Assembly: GCF_004376845.1 (NCBI RefSeq)
Contig: NZ_SNUW01000016.1
Location: forward strand, 1 to 40,752
DNA length: 40,752 bases
Direction of reading: 5' to 3'
DNA from: Psychromonas algarum
GTDB lineage: Bacteria > Pseudomonadota > Gammaproteobacteria > Enterobacterales > Psychromonadaceae
Shown: positions 16,218 through 27,618 of the stretch, in pieces
Position numbering within the stretch: position 1 is the stretch's first letter
Layout: every line of letters starts with the position of its first letter
The notes under the pieces: model-generated
What the model was told of the DNA's origin: nothing
Databases searched by the model: none
The model's input: the letters and a program-made list of their open reading frames with translations, nothing else
Translations under genes and position numbers: made by a program

Positions 16218-17972
16218 ATGGACTTACAACAAAAATTAGCACGTGCGTTTTTAATTAGCTTTGCGCTTTTAATGGGGCTTGGTACGCACTATTTCCAGCA
16301 TAACCAAGGAGGTAGTGGATTAGAACTGGCAGTTAATAACGTTGTATGGATATTTTTCTCTATTCTTATTGGTTTAGGTTTATGGAAAATCACCGCTCAA
16401 CAAACTATTTTTTATTCAAAATATACCGCCATTATTTTTATTGCATTAGGGTTATTCTGCCTGCCTATTTTCTACCCTAATAATATTTTAGCAGATCAAA
16501 GCTATACCCGATTATTAGGGTTATTTGCAGGTATTCTCTTATTTCTCAGCCTACAGCAATTTAGCTTTACTCGTCAGCAAGTTAACAAGTTATTACTTTT
16601 AATTGTATTAGCAGGTTTTATACAAGCCTGTTATAGCTTGATGCAAGATTACCTATTACCCGCTAATAATATATTTGGTTATAACGTCGGTTATGGACGC
16701 CCTTATGGCATTTTCCAGCAGCCTAATGTATTAGCTAGTTTGATGGCAACCACATTGATTTTAAGTGGTTACTTATTACAAATAATTAATAATAAAAAAC
16801 TACAGGTATTTCTATTATTAACAGCAATGCTCAATATCTGGGTCATTACCATTGCGATGTCTCGCACTGGTTACTTAGGTAGTGCGATTGCATTAATTTT
16901 GTTATTACCTTGGGCTTGGCAAACTAATAAAAAACGTTTTTCTTTATTTGTCGTCGCAATTTTATTGGGATTAGGTTTTGCTTCAATGAAAGGTGATGCA
17001 CTTGGTGCTCGTAATGTTGATAGCCTCGCAGAAGGTGGACAACGATTAGTTTATTACAGCAATAGCTGGGATATGGTAAAAGAAAACCCTTTATTAGGTT
17101 ATGGTTACGGAAGTTTTGAAAAAGAATACTTATTCCATACAGCAGAAAGAGTTGCAAATGGAGAGTCAAAACCAGAAGTTTCAGTACTTACTCATCCACA
17201 TAACGATCTACTATTTTGGGCCGTTGAAGGTGGTATTGCCCCTATTTTAGGCATGTTGTTATTAGTGTTTGCGTTTCTGTTTTTATTACGTTCATTTAAG
17301 CTCAACAAAGCATTAGCATTACTTGCTTTAGTTACTCCTATTGCGCTACATACTCAAACTGAGTACCCCTTATACCACTCTGCATTACATTGGTTTGTTT
17401 TAATGGTATTAGTCTTTTATGTGGATTATGAATCAGAAACCGTTAATCAAAAACACTTTGCACCCACTTTCTTTTTACGTGTTGCAGGTGTATTAATTCC
17501 ACTTTTCACCGCTATATTCATGCTCACCAATTTATATACAATCGCCAAGGTCACAGAGTATGAACGCAGTAAGGATCGAGATATTCGTGTATTAATGGAT
17601 ATTGTAAATCCTTTAGTATTTGATAATAATTTTGCTTTCCACCTTTATAATTTCCGTTTAACTTTAGCAATACAAACTAAAAATACTGAGGCCATAGAGA
17701 AAATAATTGTTGAGTTAGAAAAAACCATTGAACGAACACCAAAGCCTTACTTTTTACACCTTTTATATATCGCTTATAAGTTTGACAAGCAAGCAGAAAA
17801 AGCAGCACAAACATTGGATTATGCTCGTTATTTATACCCAGGTGATAAAGGGTTAAAAAATGCAGATAAAAAACCGGCAGCAACCTCTGATGCATCTTCA
17901 ATAGGTATTGAAACAAAAGTATTAACGACAAACTCAGCAGCAGTAATGAGTAGCACTGCCGAGGAGCAATAA
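16218..17972 (+). CDS. PglL/WaaL-type O-oligosaccharyltransferase or O-antigen ligase
   Basis: A 584-residue inner-membrane protein with about 11-12 hydrophobic segments (residues 10-440) and a periplasmic C-terminal tail. The PglL_A-type motif GRPYGIFQQPNVLASLMAT lies near 160-178, the Wzy_C core contains SRTGYLG (215-221), and the large periplasmic loop has the catalytic-type LTHPHNDLLFWAVEGG (H326, H328). The C-terminal 150 residues fit the Wzy_C_2 domain. Such enzymes move lipid-linked glycans onto protein Ser/Thr (PglL, PilO-like) or lipid A core (WaaL). The PglL_A and Wzy_C_2 features favour protein O-glycosylation; no pilin or glycan-synthesis genes are near. It ends one base before the lytic transglycosylase start, so the two are co-translated. 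Confidence 0.85.
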   Translation: MDLQQKLARAFLISFALLMGLGTHYFQHNQGGSGLELAVNNVVWIFFSILIGLGLWKITAQQTIFYSKYTAIIFIALGLFCLPIFYPNNILADQSYTRLLGLFAGILLFLSLQQFSFTRQQVNKLLLLIVLAGFIQACYSLMQDYLLPANNIFGYNVGYGRPYGIFQQPNVLASLMATTLILSGYLLQIINNKKLQVFLLLTAMLNIWVITIAMSRTGYLGSAIALILLLPWAWQTNKKRFSLFVVAILLGLGFASMKGDALGARNVDSLAEGGQRLVYYSNSWDMVKENPLLGYGYGSFEKEYLFHTAERVANGESKPEVSVLTHPHNDLLFWAVEGGIAPILGMLLLVFAFLFLLRSFKLNKALALLALVTPIALHTQTEYPLYHSALHWFVLMVLVFYVDYESETVNQKHFAPTFFLRVAGVLIPLFTAIFMLTNLYTIAKVTEYERSKDRDIRVLMDIVNPLVFDNNFAFHLYNFRLTLAIQTKNTEAIEKIIVELEKTIERTPKPYFLHLLYIAYKFDKQAEKAAQTLDYARYLYPGDKGLKNADKKPAATSDASSIGIETKVLTTNSAAVMSSTAEEQ

Positions 17973-17973
17973 G

Positions 17974-18648
17974 ATGAAAGTAATATTGAAATTTTGTATT
18001 TTACTCAGTTTACTTAGCTTAATGGGCAATGTGTATGCAGATATTTATATGTATATTGATAGTAAAGGTAATCAGCATTTCTCAGAGAAAAAGGTAAATA
18101 AAAATTATAAATTATTATTACGTAGTGAAAGTAATAACCCACCGCCTAACTTTAAAAATTGGAAAGAAAAAAGTTATAGCGAAGTAAAATTACCACGTCG
18201 TAAAATATTACAAAATAAGTACCATTCGTTAATTGTGGCAGCTGCAAATAAACATCAATTAGAACCCGAATTTTTACATGCTGTTATTACGGCAGAGTCA
18301 AACTACCAACGTAAAGCAGTATCTTCTGCTGGAGCTCAAGGGTTAATGCAGTTAATGCCAGTGACAGCCAAACGATTTGGAGTTGATGACCCTTTTAATC
18401 CAGAGCAAAGTATTTTTGCAGGCGCACTGTATTTGAAAAAGTTATTAAAAGAGTTTCAGACTAAAGACTTGGCATTGGCTGCTTATAATTCAGGAGAAGG
18501 TACGGTAAGGCGTTATAAGCGTCAAATTCCACCTTATCCTGAAACACGAAAATATGTTGTGAAAGTCATGGCTTTTTACCACCATTATAAAGAGAACTTA
18601 AATCCTTCTCAGCTATCAACAGCAACTATCAGCTATTCTAGAAACTAA
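17974..18648 (+). CDS. Periplasmic lytic transglycosylase (SLT family, DUF4124 N-domain)
   Basis: A 224-residue secreted murein hydrolase. A signal peptide (about 1-22, ending VYA) is followed by a DUF4124-like stretch (IYMYIDSKGNQHFSEKK) and then an SLT goose-lysozyme-type domain (about 85-205). The catalytic glutamate is E108 in AVITAESNYQ, followed by SSAGAQGLMQLMP and AAYNSGEGTVRRY, the standard family motifs. It cleaves glycan strands of peptidoglycan to form anhydro-muropeptides. There is no lipobox, so it is probably soluble in the periplasm. It starts one base after the glycan ligase gene, and its last 11 bases overlap the converging S4-domain gene. Confidence 0.93.
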   Translation: MKVILKFCILLSLLSLMGNVYADIYMYIDSKGNQHFSEKKVNKNYKLLLRSESNNPPPNFKNWKEKSYSEVKLPRRKILQNKYHSLIVAAANKHQLEPEFLHAVITAESNYQRKAVSSAGAQGLMQLMPVTAKRFGVDDPFNPEQSIFAGALYLKKLLKEFQTKDLALAAYNSGEGTVRRYKRQIPPYPETRKYVVKVMAFYHHYKENLNPSQLSTATISYSRN

Positions 18649-19036
18649 TAGGCTTACGTTTTGTTGGCTTCTTTTGTTGCTTATTTTTAGCGCTTTCTTT
18701 AATACTTGCTTGGTTTTCTTTTTGAGGGGTCTCTGAGCTAAAATCAATTTCATCCATTGTACTTGTCTGTACAACCTCGTAGTCTTCTGTTTGTCCTTTT
18801 AAAGCAACTTGTAAGTATTCGCCATTAAAGCTAACAAGATCACCTGCATACACTTTTTTACGCTTACGCGTCTCTTCTTCACCATTCAAGAAAACATAAC
18901 CTTCACTGATCACTTGTTTCGCTTCACCACCACCAGAAACTAAGTTACCGATTTTTAGGATTTTGTATAACTCTGTAGGCTCTTGATTAACTTCTACTAA
19001 AGTTGCGTATATTTCTTGTTCTTCTTGCTCTGGCAT
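18638..19036 (-). CDS. S4-domain RNA-binding protein with basic tail
   Basis: A 132-residue protein with an S4 domain at about 20-75: ELYKILKIGNLVSGGGEAKQVISEGYVFLNGE matches the YbcJ-type S4_2 fold, which binds structured RNA, probably rRNA. An acidic linker (about 85-105) and a Lys/Gln-rich tail (KNKQQKKPTKRKPISF) follow; the compact E. coli YbcJ, about 70 residues, lacks these. The tail could add non-specific RNA affinity. The stop lies inside the 3' end of the plus-strand transglycosylase gene (11-base convergent overlap). Confidence 0.85.
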   Translation of the reverse strand: MPEQEEQEIYATLVEVNQEPTELYKILKIGNLVSGGGEAKQVISEGYVFLNGEEETRKRKKVYAGDLVSFNGEYLQVALKGQTEDYEVVQTSTMDEIDFSSETPQKENQASIKESAKNKQQKKPTKRKPISF

Positions 19037-19121
19037 TTTATTTCCACTGTGAAGGTAGCTTTTGCTAATAAGCTGATTGTAAACCGAAGTAATAAATAAA
19101 TGAAAGACTGTTTTATAGATA

Positions 19122-19149
19122 CAAAAAAGCCCTCGTTAAAACGAAGGCT
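19122..19149 (-). terminator. Terminator downstream of the porin gene
   Basis: Read on the minus strand, AGCCTTCGTT pairs with AACGAGGGCT (one T-G wobble), followed by a T run. The wobble works only on the minus strand, which matches the direction of the porin gene ending 27 bases before. Confidence 0.88.
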
Positions 19150-19176
19150 CAAATGGAGTTAAATGTGGTTTACTAA

Positions 19177-20214
19177 TTATAGTAAGATACGACCACCGAA
19201 CATCCATACGTTATTATCTTTATGAGCAGCTAAATCACTACCTAAGTCTACTTGGTAACCAACATAACCGATTACTTGTGGAGCAAAGTTGTATTCAGCT
19301 TGGATTGCAGATTGGCTAGCTAATTTACCATCGCTACCAGCTTCATCTTTAGCCATTTCATAGTTAAGGCTGATGTTTAGACTATTATCAAATGCGTATG
19401 CAACTAATGCTTCATAGTTATTTGTTTTTGCGTAAACGTTATCTGATTCATATGAAGTATCTAATACGTTTTTGTTCTGTGCAAATACTGCAGCTAAGTA
19501 TAAACCACTACCGTAGCTACCGTAGCTAGCAGATAATGCTTGAGTTGTTGCATCTTTATCACCAGTTGGTACGTCAACAGAACCTGTATTATATGCATAA
19601 CCTAATGTAGCGCCAAACATTGCTAACGTAGCACCTGCTTGGTAACGCGCACCATATTGAGTAGTTTGTGGAGATGAAGCATCACCAGCATGTGAACCTT
19701 GACCACCTAAACCAAAGCTTAGAGAGCTATCTTCACCAAACTCAAAGCTATTGCGGTAACTTACCATTTTGTCTGCACGAGCAGTACCAAGGTTACCGTG
19801 ATCAGCGTATAGGAAGTCATTGGCAAATGCGATAGGCATATCAGCAACACCCGCTACGTCGTAGTAAGGTGCCCATTGAGTACCTACATCAGCAGTACCA
19901 TATGTATCATGTGACACACCAACATAACCAAGACGAGTAGAAAGTGCGTTAGCACCGCCGTCTAAAAAGTTGATTGACCACTCAGCTTTTGCATGAGCAA
20001 CAAAGCCATCTCCTAAATCACGCTTAGCTTCAAAGTTAATACGTGGTGAAACAGAATTTACTTCTGTTTTTCCTTCATCTGAACCTGTGATACCAGCAGC
20101 TACATGACCACCAACAGAGAATGAGTTTCCATCTTGGTTGTATAGTTCAACGGCATTTACAGCATTAGCAAATAATGCAGCAGGAATTGCGATAGCTAAA
20201 AGAGTCTTTTTCAT
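19177..20214 (-). CDS. General outer-membrane porin (OmpC/OmpL-like)
   Basis: A 345-residue trimeric beta-barrel porin for diffusion of small hydrophilic solutes. The signal peptide MKKTLLAIAIPAALFANAVNA is followed by ELYNQDGNSFSVGGHVAAG, the usual first strand, then alternating amphipathic strands and an ending GRILL. The final residue is Leu rather than the common Phe, which may affect assembly efficiency. A GGAAG ribosome-binding site and strongly biased codons suggest high expression. The long upstream region is consistent with complex control. It resembles the major porins of Photobacterium and Shewanella; ion selectivity cannot be read from sequence. Confidence 0.92.
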   Translation of the reverse strand: MKKTLLAIAIPAALFANAVNAVELYNQDGNSFSVGGHVAAGITGSDEGKTEVNSVSPRINFEAKRDLGDGFVAHAKAEWSINFLDGGANALSTRLGYVGVSHDTYGTADVGTQWAPYYDVAGVADMPIAFANDFLYADHGNLGTARADKMVSYRNSFEFGEDSSLSFGLGGQGSHAGDASSPQTTQYGARYQAGATLAMFGATLGYAYNTGSVDVPTGDKDATTQALSASYGSYGSGLYLAAVFAQNKNVLDTSYESDNVYAKTNNYEALVAYAFDNSLNISLNYEMAKDEAGSDGKLASQSAIQAEYNFAPQVIGYVGYQVDLGSDLAAHKDNNVWMFGGRILL

Positions 20215-20649
20215 GGTTAGTTCTTCCTTAATTTTATTATTGGTTAGCTTTAATTCAAAAATCTATTGAACTTATTAAAAAAATTTATGTCGATTTATAT
20301 CGATATCTAGACACTAGCAGATGAATAAAAACATCGTTAGTCAAACAAAGGTCACAACGAAAACAAATAAAATGTGAACAATGTTATAACTATTATTCTG
20401 CGAGCATGATATTAGAAATAAAACTCAACTACAAACACATGATTTATAAGTAATTACATAAATCATCAGTTTTTTCATTATAGACATAAAAGACACAAAA
20501 AAATAAAAAACACTGTGCCTTTATTTAAGTAACTCAATCAATAAACGTTAACCAGATCACACTTAAACCATTAAATTGGTTATAAGGATATAGCTCCTTA
20601 TGAATTTATAGCCATAAAGTAATTAACTTTAAACCTCAAAAATACCTAA
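20215..20649. other. Porin upstream region / thiH downstream region
   Basis: 435 AT-rich bases without a gene. It holds the porin promoter and leader. Visible elements are a small dyad TCGAT-TTAT-ATCGA (20290-20303), a partial CRP-like site (20546-20561, 8 of 10 conserved bases) and a hairpin near the end of thiH (20582-20601). I cannot place the promoter with confidence. Confidence 0.55.
20582..20601 (-). terminator. Hairpin after thiH, weak terminator candidate
   Basis: ATAAGGA (20582-20588) pairs with TCCTTAT (20595-20601) around a 6-base loop, about 50 bases past the end of the thiamine operon. No T run follows, so intrinsic termination is doubtful. Confidence 0.3.
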
Positions 20650-21768
20650 TTATTTTCCAGTTAAGCTATGATCCCAGTCTTTCCAAACCACTTCATAACC
20701 TTGATTTTTTACTAATTCCGCCATTAAGGCAGGTGAACGTTCATCACTTATTTCAAATTGCTCCAAGGCTTGTTCTGCTTTTTCTGCATAACCACCTGGT
20801 TGCGTACTTGATCCTGCACTCAATGAAGTAATGCCTAATGGCAATACATGATTACGAAAATGCTCTGACTCACGAGTAGACAGTGACAACTCTACTTCTG
20901 GATTAAACAATCGATAAGCACAAATAAGTTGTACTAACTCTTTATCATTCATCTCGGATTTGATTTCCATCCCCCCTTCACAAGGGCGCAAACGAGGGAA
21001 TGAAATGGTATAACGGCTTTGCCAATACTTTTTCTCAAGGTAAGTTAGATGCGCCGCAACATAAAAACAATCTGTTCGCCACTCCTCCAACCCAATTAAT
21101 GAACCTAACCCCATTTTATGAATACCAGCTTCGCCTAAACGATCATGTGTATTTAAACGATAAATAAAATCAGATTTTTTACCTTTTAAATGATGCTCAG
21201 CGTAAGTCACTGGGTTATAGGTTTCTTGGTACACTAATACCGAATCAACACCATAATCAATTAACTCACTGTACTCATCTTTATCTAATGGCTGCACTTC
21301 AATGGTGATATGTGAGAAGTGTTTCTTAATCACAGGTAACGCTTGCTTGAAATAATCCATTCCTACTTTGCGTTCAGATTCTCCTGTCACCAGTAAGATA
21401 TGATCAAATCCCATCTTTTTAATGGCTAAACATTCATTTTCAATTTCTTGCATATCTAAGGTTTTACGACGCAACGCGTTATGCATTGAAAAACCGCAAT
21501 AAGTACAAATATTGCTGCACATATTAGAGAGATAAAGAGGGATATAAAACTGCTGGGTTTTACCAAAGCGTTGCAAAGTTAATTGTTGAGATTTCTGCGC
21601 CATTTGCTCTAAATAAGGTTCCGCAGCGGGGCTAATTAAAGCTTTAAAGTCTTCTAAATTTAAACGAGATTTGGATAATGCACGTTGTACGTCCGCATCT
21701 GTTTTTGCATAAATAGACATGCGAATATCATCCCACTGATATTCTTTTATTTTTTCACTAAAGGTCAC
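20650..21768 (-). CDS. thiH: 2-iminoacetate synthase (tyrosine lyase)
   Basis: A radical SAM enzyme that splits tyrosine to dehydroglycine and p-cresol, supplying the glycine-derived part of the thiazole ring. The 372-residue protein has the cluster-binding CSNICTYC motif (C84, C88, C91) and the usual TIM-barrel sequence, for example [16 protein letters not shown]. Having ThiH rather than the oxygen-dependent ThiO means the thiazole can be made without oxygen. It is the last gene of the thi operon and overlaps thiG by 4 bases (ATGA). Confidence 0.97.
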   Translation of the reverse strand: MTFSEKIKEYQWDDIRMSIYAKTDADVQRALSKSRLNLEDFKALISPAAEPYLEQMAQKSQQLTLQRFGKTQQFYIPLYLSNMCSNICTYCGFSMHNALRRKTLDMQEIENECLAIKKMGFDHILLVTGESERKVGMDYFKQALPVIKKHFSHITIEVQPLDKDEYSELIDYGVDSVLVYQETYNPVTYAEHHLKGKKSDFIYRLNTHDRLGEAGIHKMGLGSLIGLEEWRTDCFYVAAHLTYLEKKYWQSRYTISFPRLRPCEGGMEIKSEMNDKELVQLICAYRLFNPEVELSLSTRESEHFRNHVLPLGITSLSAGSSTQPGGYAEKAEQALEQFEISDERSPALMAELVKNQGYEVVWKDWDHSLTGK

Positions 21769-22565
21769 AGGCTTGCCTCAAGAAATGCAGTTAAAGGACT
21801 TGATGCAACTGCTTGTGTGCTTTGACCGCCTAATCCAGCTAAGTATGCTTGTCGCCCAGCTTGCACTGCTTTAGCAAAGGCTTCGCTCATTGCGACAGGA
21901 TTTCCAGATACTGCAATGGCAGTATTCACTAATACGGCATCGGCCCCCATTTCCATCGCTAAAGTCGCATGAGATGGGCTACCTAATCCTGCATCAACAA
22001 CCACAGGAATATTCGCTTGTTCAATAATAATTTCTAAAAAATCAGCCGTTTTAATACCTTTGTTAGAACCAATGGGAGCACCTAGCGGCATCACAGCGGC
22101 GCAACCTGCGGCTTCTAAATGTTTGCACAAAACAGGGTCAGCATGAATATAAGGCAAAACGATAAAACCTTTATTCGCTAACATTTCAGCCGCTTTTAAC
22201 GTTTCAATAGGGTCAGGCAGTAAATACTTAGGATCAGGATGTATTTCTAATTTAACCCAATTAGTTTGCAAAGCTTCACGTGCTAATTCGGCAGCAAAAA
22301 CTGCTTCTTTTGCATTACGTGCACCTGAAGTATTGGGTAATAAATTCATGCCATTTTTAATTAAAGGCGCCAGAATATCATCATCACGATGTTGCATATC
22401 AACACGTTTCAACGCCATGGTCACCAGTTCAGATTGCGACGCTTTTAATGCAGCTACCATAGTTTGTTGATCATTAAATTTACCCGTTCCGGTAAACAAG
22501 CGAGAAGAGAAACTTTTATCGCCAACAATCAATTGATCATTTGTTTTCATATCTTTAAACAACAT
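21765..22565 (-). CDS. thiG: Thiazole synthase
   Basis: Condenses deoxyxylulose 5-phosphate, dehydroglycine and ThiS thiocarboxylate into the thiazole phosphate. The 266-residue TIM barrel has the Schiff-base lysine K105 in [18 protein letters not shown], the [15 protein letters not shown] segment and the phosphate-binding [14 protein letters not shown] motif. An in-frame ATG five codons in is an alternative start. It sits between thiS (3 bases upstream) and thiH (overlapping), and ThiG and ThiH act as a complex. Confidence 0.97.
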   Translation of the reverse strand: MLFKDMKTNDQLIVGDKSFSSRLFTGTGKFNDQQTMVAALKASQSELVTMALKRVDMQHRDDDILAPLIKNGMNLLPNTSGARNAKEAVFAAELAREALQTNWVKLEIHPDPKYLLPDPIETLKAAEMLANKGFIVLPYIHADPVLCKHLEAAGCAAVMPLGAPIGSNKGIKTADFLEIIIEQANIPVVVDAGLGSPSHATLAMEMGADAVLVNTAIAVSGNPVAMSEAFAKAVQAGRQAYLAGLGGQSTQAVASSPLTAFLEASL

Positions 22566-22568
22566 GCT

Positions 22569-22769
22569 TTATCCACCTGCAATCGCTTGAAAAAGAGAGA
22601 TTTTATCTCCCTCATTAATAATTGTTTCAGTCCACTTAGTACGCGTGATGATGCTTTGATTTACTGCAACCGCACTGCCAATAAGAGGCTTGCCTAAGTG
22701 TATTAATAGCTGTTCAATAGTGATATTGTCAGTTAGTTCTAATGGTTGTTCATTGACTTGAATTTTCAT
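22569..22769 (-). CDS. thiS: Sulfur carrier protein ThiS
   Basis: A 66-residue ubiquitin-fold sulfur carrier ending in the required Gly-Gly (FQAIAGG). ThiF adenylates the C-terminus, which then becomes a thiocarboxylate and donates sulfur to the thiazole. Length and the internal pattern (VNEQPLEL, GSAVAVNQSII, DKISLFQAIAGG) are typical. Confidence 0.95.
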   Translation of the reverse strand: MKIQVNEQPLELTDNITIEQLLIHLGKPLIGSAVAVNQSIITRTKWTETIINEGDKISLFQAIAGG

Positions 22770-22796
22770 TGTTTCTTATTCCAAATAGCGTTTCGC

Positions 22797-23546
22797 TTAA
22801 CCTTTCCCACATACTGCACAGTTAGCATCTTTGTTGATGTTAAACGTTTGCCAATCTAGGGTTTTCCCATCAAATATTTTCAGTTTGTTTTTAATACCTG
22901 AAGGTAATCCCACAAAGTGTTTAATCGTCTCTAACGCTTGTAATGTACCAATAGTTCCTACCACCGGACCGATAATACCTGAGTTACTACAGTTTAATGT
23001 TTGCTCTTCAGAATCAGGAAATAAGCAGTGATAACAAGCTGAGTTTTCCTCTCGATGATCAAAGAACATCAACTGCCCTTCAAGACGAATAGCGGCACCA
23101 ACAATCAGTGGTGTTTTTGTATCAACACAGGCTTTATTGATCAGCTGCCGACTTTCCATATTATCAGTGCAGTCGAGCACTAAGTCCGCCATGGTTAATT
23201 CCATCGTGAGTTGTTCTGCCCCCATAGATTTATTGATACTACGGACTTTAATTTCTGGGTTAATCTGCTGTAGTTTACGTTTAGTCACTTCAACTTTAGC
23301 GTCGCCAATATCATCACTTTGATAAGTAATTTGACGCTGTAGATTACTCACTTCAATGCTATCAAAATCACTTAACACTATATGTCCAATACCAGCTGAT
23401 GCTAAGTACAAGGCAGCGGGAGAGCCTAATCCCCCCATACCAATGATTAATACACTGGCTTTTTTAAGGGCTTCTTGACCACTTTGTCCTACTTCTTCTA
23501 ATAAAAGGTGGCGACTGTATCGTAATAGCTCAGCATCACTCAGCAT
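22797..23546 (-). CDS. thiF: ThiS adenylyltransferase
   Basis: An E1-like enzyme that activates the ThiS C-terminus with ATP. The 249-residue protein has the nucleotide-binding GMGGLGSPAALYLASAG motif (about 36-52), the VLSDFDSIEVSNLQRQ segment with the ATP-contacting Asp and Arg, LDCTDN near 126, and two CxxC pairs (CYHC and CAVC) that bind zinc. It lies 12 bases after thiDE. Confidence 0.96.
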   Translation of the reverse strand: MLSDAELLRYSRHLLLEEVGQSGQEALKKASVLIIGMGGLGSPAALYLASAGIGHIVLSDFDSIEVSNLQRQITYQSDDIGDAKVEVTKRKLQQINPEIKVRSINKSMGAEQLTMELTMADLVLDCTDNMESRQLINKACVDTKTPLIVGAAIRLEGQLMFFDHREENSACYHCLFPDSEEQTLNCSNSGIIGPVVGTIGTLQALETIKHFVGLPSGIKNKLKIFDGKTLDWQTFNINKDANCAVCGKG

Positions 23547-23558
23547 GGTTTACTCTCT

Positions 23559-25067
23559 TTATTGCATTATATGATTAAAACGTTCGATAACCTGTTTAGG
23601 ATCCTCTGCTCGCGTAATTGCAGTAACAACAGCAATACTGCCAACACCACATTGCCATACGGCAGGAGCGCGTTCTAAGTTGATGCCACCAATCGCAACC
23701 GTTGCCATATCAGACATTAAATTCGCATACTTAGACAAGCGCGTTAACCCTTGTGGGTCAGAAGGCATATCTTTGGTTTGTGTCTCGAAAATATGTCCTA
23801 GGGCGATATAACTCGGTTTTAGTTGTCTTGCTCGCAACATTTCATAATAACCGTGTGTGCTTAATCCTAAACGTAATCCTGCATCGGCAATCATAGGTAA
23901 ATCAGCTACATCCATATCCTCTTGACCAAGATGGATGCCATAAGCATCATGTTTAATCGCCAATTCCCAATAATCATTGATAAATAAGCGCGCATTATAT
24001 TTTTTACCCAATGCTATCGCATCAATAATTTGCTGTTCAACTTGTTCAGGTTGTTTATCTTTAATGCGTAGCTGTAATGTTTTGACACCTAGTTTTAATA
24101 CACGCTCTAACCATTCAACAGAATCTAAAACAGGATATAAACCTAACTTAATTGTGTCGCACGGTTCAAATCCAGGGCCCGCTTCTAAACTGCCTTGTAA
24201 ATCCAACTCATAACCAATTTTCGACTCAGGTAATACCACTTCAGGGAAATCAGCACGATCTGTAGGCCAACCACAATGCGCTACAGAACCTTCGCCTACA
24301 CCTAAGGCTTTAGAATTTTTTAAACCTTGGTTGAGGTAGGATTTCGCTAGCACTAATGCATCTTCAATAAAGTAATCTAGTGCCATGGTTGCGGCGATCG
24401 CACTGGCTAACGTACAGCCTGTACCGTGCGTATGTACATTTTCTAAACGAGGACTAGTTAATGCGATTTCACGCACCCCATCACTCCAATAATCAAGTGC
24501 AACTTCGTCCACCAGCTCAAAATGACCACCTTTAATTAATACACTGCCACAGCCCATGCTGATCAGTTTTTCAGCAGCTGGTTTAAATGACTCACCGGAA
24601 ATCAATGCGTGTCCAGAGAGGCTTAATACTTCATTAGCATTGGGTGTTAATAGATCGATTTGTGGTAATAATTCCGTTTTAATAACTGCTGTTATGCCCT
24701 CTTCCGTCATATCATCGCCAGTAGAAGCAACTGCAACAGGATCATAAATAACAAACGGTTTATGTGTCCACGTTTGTTTATAAAGCGCTAATTGCTGTGC
24801 AAGAATTTTTACATGTTCCACACTTGCAATCAGCCCAATTTTAATCACTTTAGCGGGCATATCTTCCGCTAAACTGGCTAACTGCTGTGTGAACATTTTT
24901 TCAGAGACACTTTCGACTAACTTCACAGATAAAGAGTTTTGCGCAGTGACCGCGCTGATCACTGAACATCCATCGGCACCTAAATCATGAAAAGTTAAAA
25001 GATCGGCTTGAATACCTGCACCAGCACTGGAATCAGAACTAGCAATTGTCCACACTATGTTATTCAT
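23559..25067 (-). CDS. thiDE: Bifunctional HMP(-P) kinase / thiamine-phosphate synthase fusion
   Basis: A 502-residue fusion. Residues 1 to about 265 are ThiD, which phosphorylates hydroxymethylpyrimidine twice ([24 protein letters not shown]-binding [19 protein letters not shown]). Residues about 300-502 are ThiE, which joins HMP-PP and thiazole phosphate to thiamine phosphate ([45 protein letters not shown]). A linker of about 35 residues with no known fold connects them. Both active sites look intact. The fusion puts the last pyrimidine kinase step and the coupling step in one protein. It lies 117 bases after thiC, the widest gap in the operon. Confidence 0.95.
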   Translation of the reverse strand: MNNIVWTIASSDSSAGAGIQADLLTFHDLGADGCSVISAVTAQNSLSVKLVESVSEKMFTQQLASLAEDMPAKVIKIGLIASVEHVKILAQQLALYKQTWTHKPFVIYDPVAVASTGDDMTEEGITAVIKTELLPQIDLLTPNANEVLSLSGHALISGESFKPAAEKLISMGCGSVLIKGGHFELVDEVALDYWSDGVREIALTSPRLENVHTHGTGCTLASAIAATMALDYFIEDALVLAKSYLNQGLKNSKALGVGEGSVAHCGWPTDRADFPEVVLPESKIGYELDLQGSLEAGPGFEPCDTIKLGLYPVLDSVEWLERVLKLGVKTLQLRIKDKQPEQVEQQIIDAIALGKKYNARLFINDYWELAIKHDAYGIHLGQEDMDVADLPMIADAGLRLGLSTHGYYEMLRARQLKPSYIALGHIFETQTKDMPSDPQGLTRLSKYANLMSDMATVAIGGINLERAPAVWQCGVGSIAVVTAITRAEDPKQVIERFNHIMQ

Positions 25068-25088
25068 ATTTAACCTTTAGTTATGCAT

Positions 25089-25177
25089 GGTTAGTGTTTA
25101 ATCACTAACCACTTATTTTATTCATTGTTTAATGAAGGTTAACACAAAGAGGTTTAGCACGAGTGGAACTAAACCTC
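25089..25177 (-). other. Two hairpins in the thiC-thiDE gap
   Basis: GAGGTTTAG (25149-25157) pairs with CTAAACCTC (25169-25177), and GGTTAGTG (25089-25096) pairs with CACTAACC (25103-25110). Neither is followed by a clean T run on the minus strand. They may slow decay of the thiC mRNA or partly terminate, lowering expression of the genes after thiC. Confidence 0.5.
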
Positions 25178-25184
25178 ACTGCAA

Positions 25185-27179
<1,995 letters not shown>

Positions 27180-27274
27180 CTAGTTTATTATAAAAAGATT
27201 TAAAAGAGTGCTTGTCGAATAAGTGTGGAAGTTAAAAAATATCCAAGAATGGAAAATAGATAGATATTTTCTAC

Positions 27275-27392
27275 TTGTTCCCTTCGTAGGTATTAACCCA
27301 ATCAGGTTCCACGGATCCCACGTTAACTATTTAAAATATGGTTAACTAATGTGGTCTCAGCCTTTGGGAAATCCCCATTAGCACTCCGACAA
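27275..27392 (-). promoter_or_regulatory. TPP riboswitch (THI element)
   Basis: On the minus strand the leader contains the conserved THI blocks in order: TCGGAGTGC, GGCTGAGA, then GGATCCGTGGAACCTGAT and TAATACCTACGAAGGGAAC. The CTGAGA and ACCTGAT segments form the pyrimidine-binding part, and the GCGAAGGGA-type segment (here ACGAAGGGA) binds the pyrophosphate. P3 carries an extended arm (GTTAAC repeats near 27320-27345). About 110 bases separate the aptamer from the thiC ATG. I see no clear terminator hairpin with a T run, so control of translation initiation, usual in gammaproteobacteria, is more likely. Confidence 0.95.
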
Positions 27393-27486
27393 GATGCGCG
27401 CAGTATAGAAGAATTAACCAGGAAATTAAACAAGTCTCATCAATAAATAAAAAATAGAGAGTTCAGTATCATATTTATAACAAAAA

Positions 27487-27516
27487 ATGTAGTTTTTGAA
27501 CTCCATAGAGAACTGA
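27487..27516 (-). pseudogene. Decayed fragment of the fusA 3' end
   Basis: Thirty bases are identical to 27692-27721 inside the fusA gene, in the same orientation, and encode QFSMEFKNY. On the minus strand the bases just before the match also resemble fusA (GTTCACT) if about 25 bases were deleted, and after it the reading drifts (I-F-C for M-P-C). It lies downstream of the fusA terminator. It is too short to function and looks like the relic of a duplicated or recombined fusA copy. Confidence 0.75.
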
Positions 27517-27557
27517 AGTGAACGCTCAAAAATTTTAGCTAACACAAACTAGCAGAT

Positions 27558-27593
27558 ACAAAAAAGCCCCGATAGTTTTCACCATCGGGGCTT
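27558..27593 (-). terminator. Terminator downstream of fusA
   Basis: AAGCCCCGAT (27564-27573) pairs with ATCGGGGCTT (27584-27593) around a 10-base loop. On the minus strand it is followed by a run of T, 26 bases past the fusA stop. Confidence 0.93.
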
Positions 27594-27618
27594 ATAAAAA
27601 AGTCTAACTAGTTAAGAA

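Noticed and set aside
20546-20561. CRP-like site upstream of the porin gene
   Set aside because: Only 8 of 10 conserved bases match, and it is over 330 bases from the start codon, closer to the end of thiH. Not enough to call.
27354-27618. Small RNA or gene between the riboswitch and fusA
   Set aside because: The sequence is explained by the aptamer 5' side, the fusA fragment and the fusA terminator; no further promoter-terminator pair is visible.
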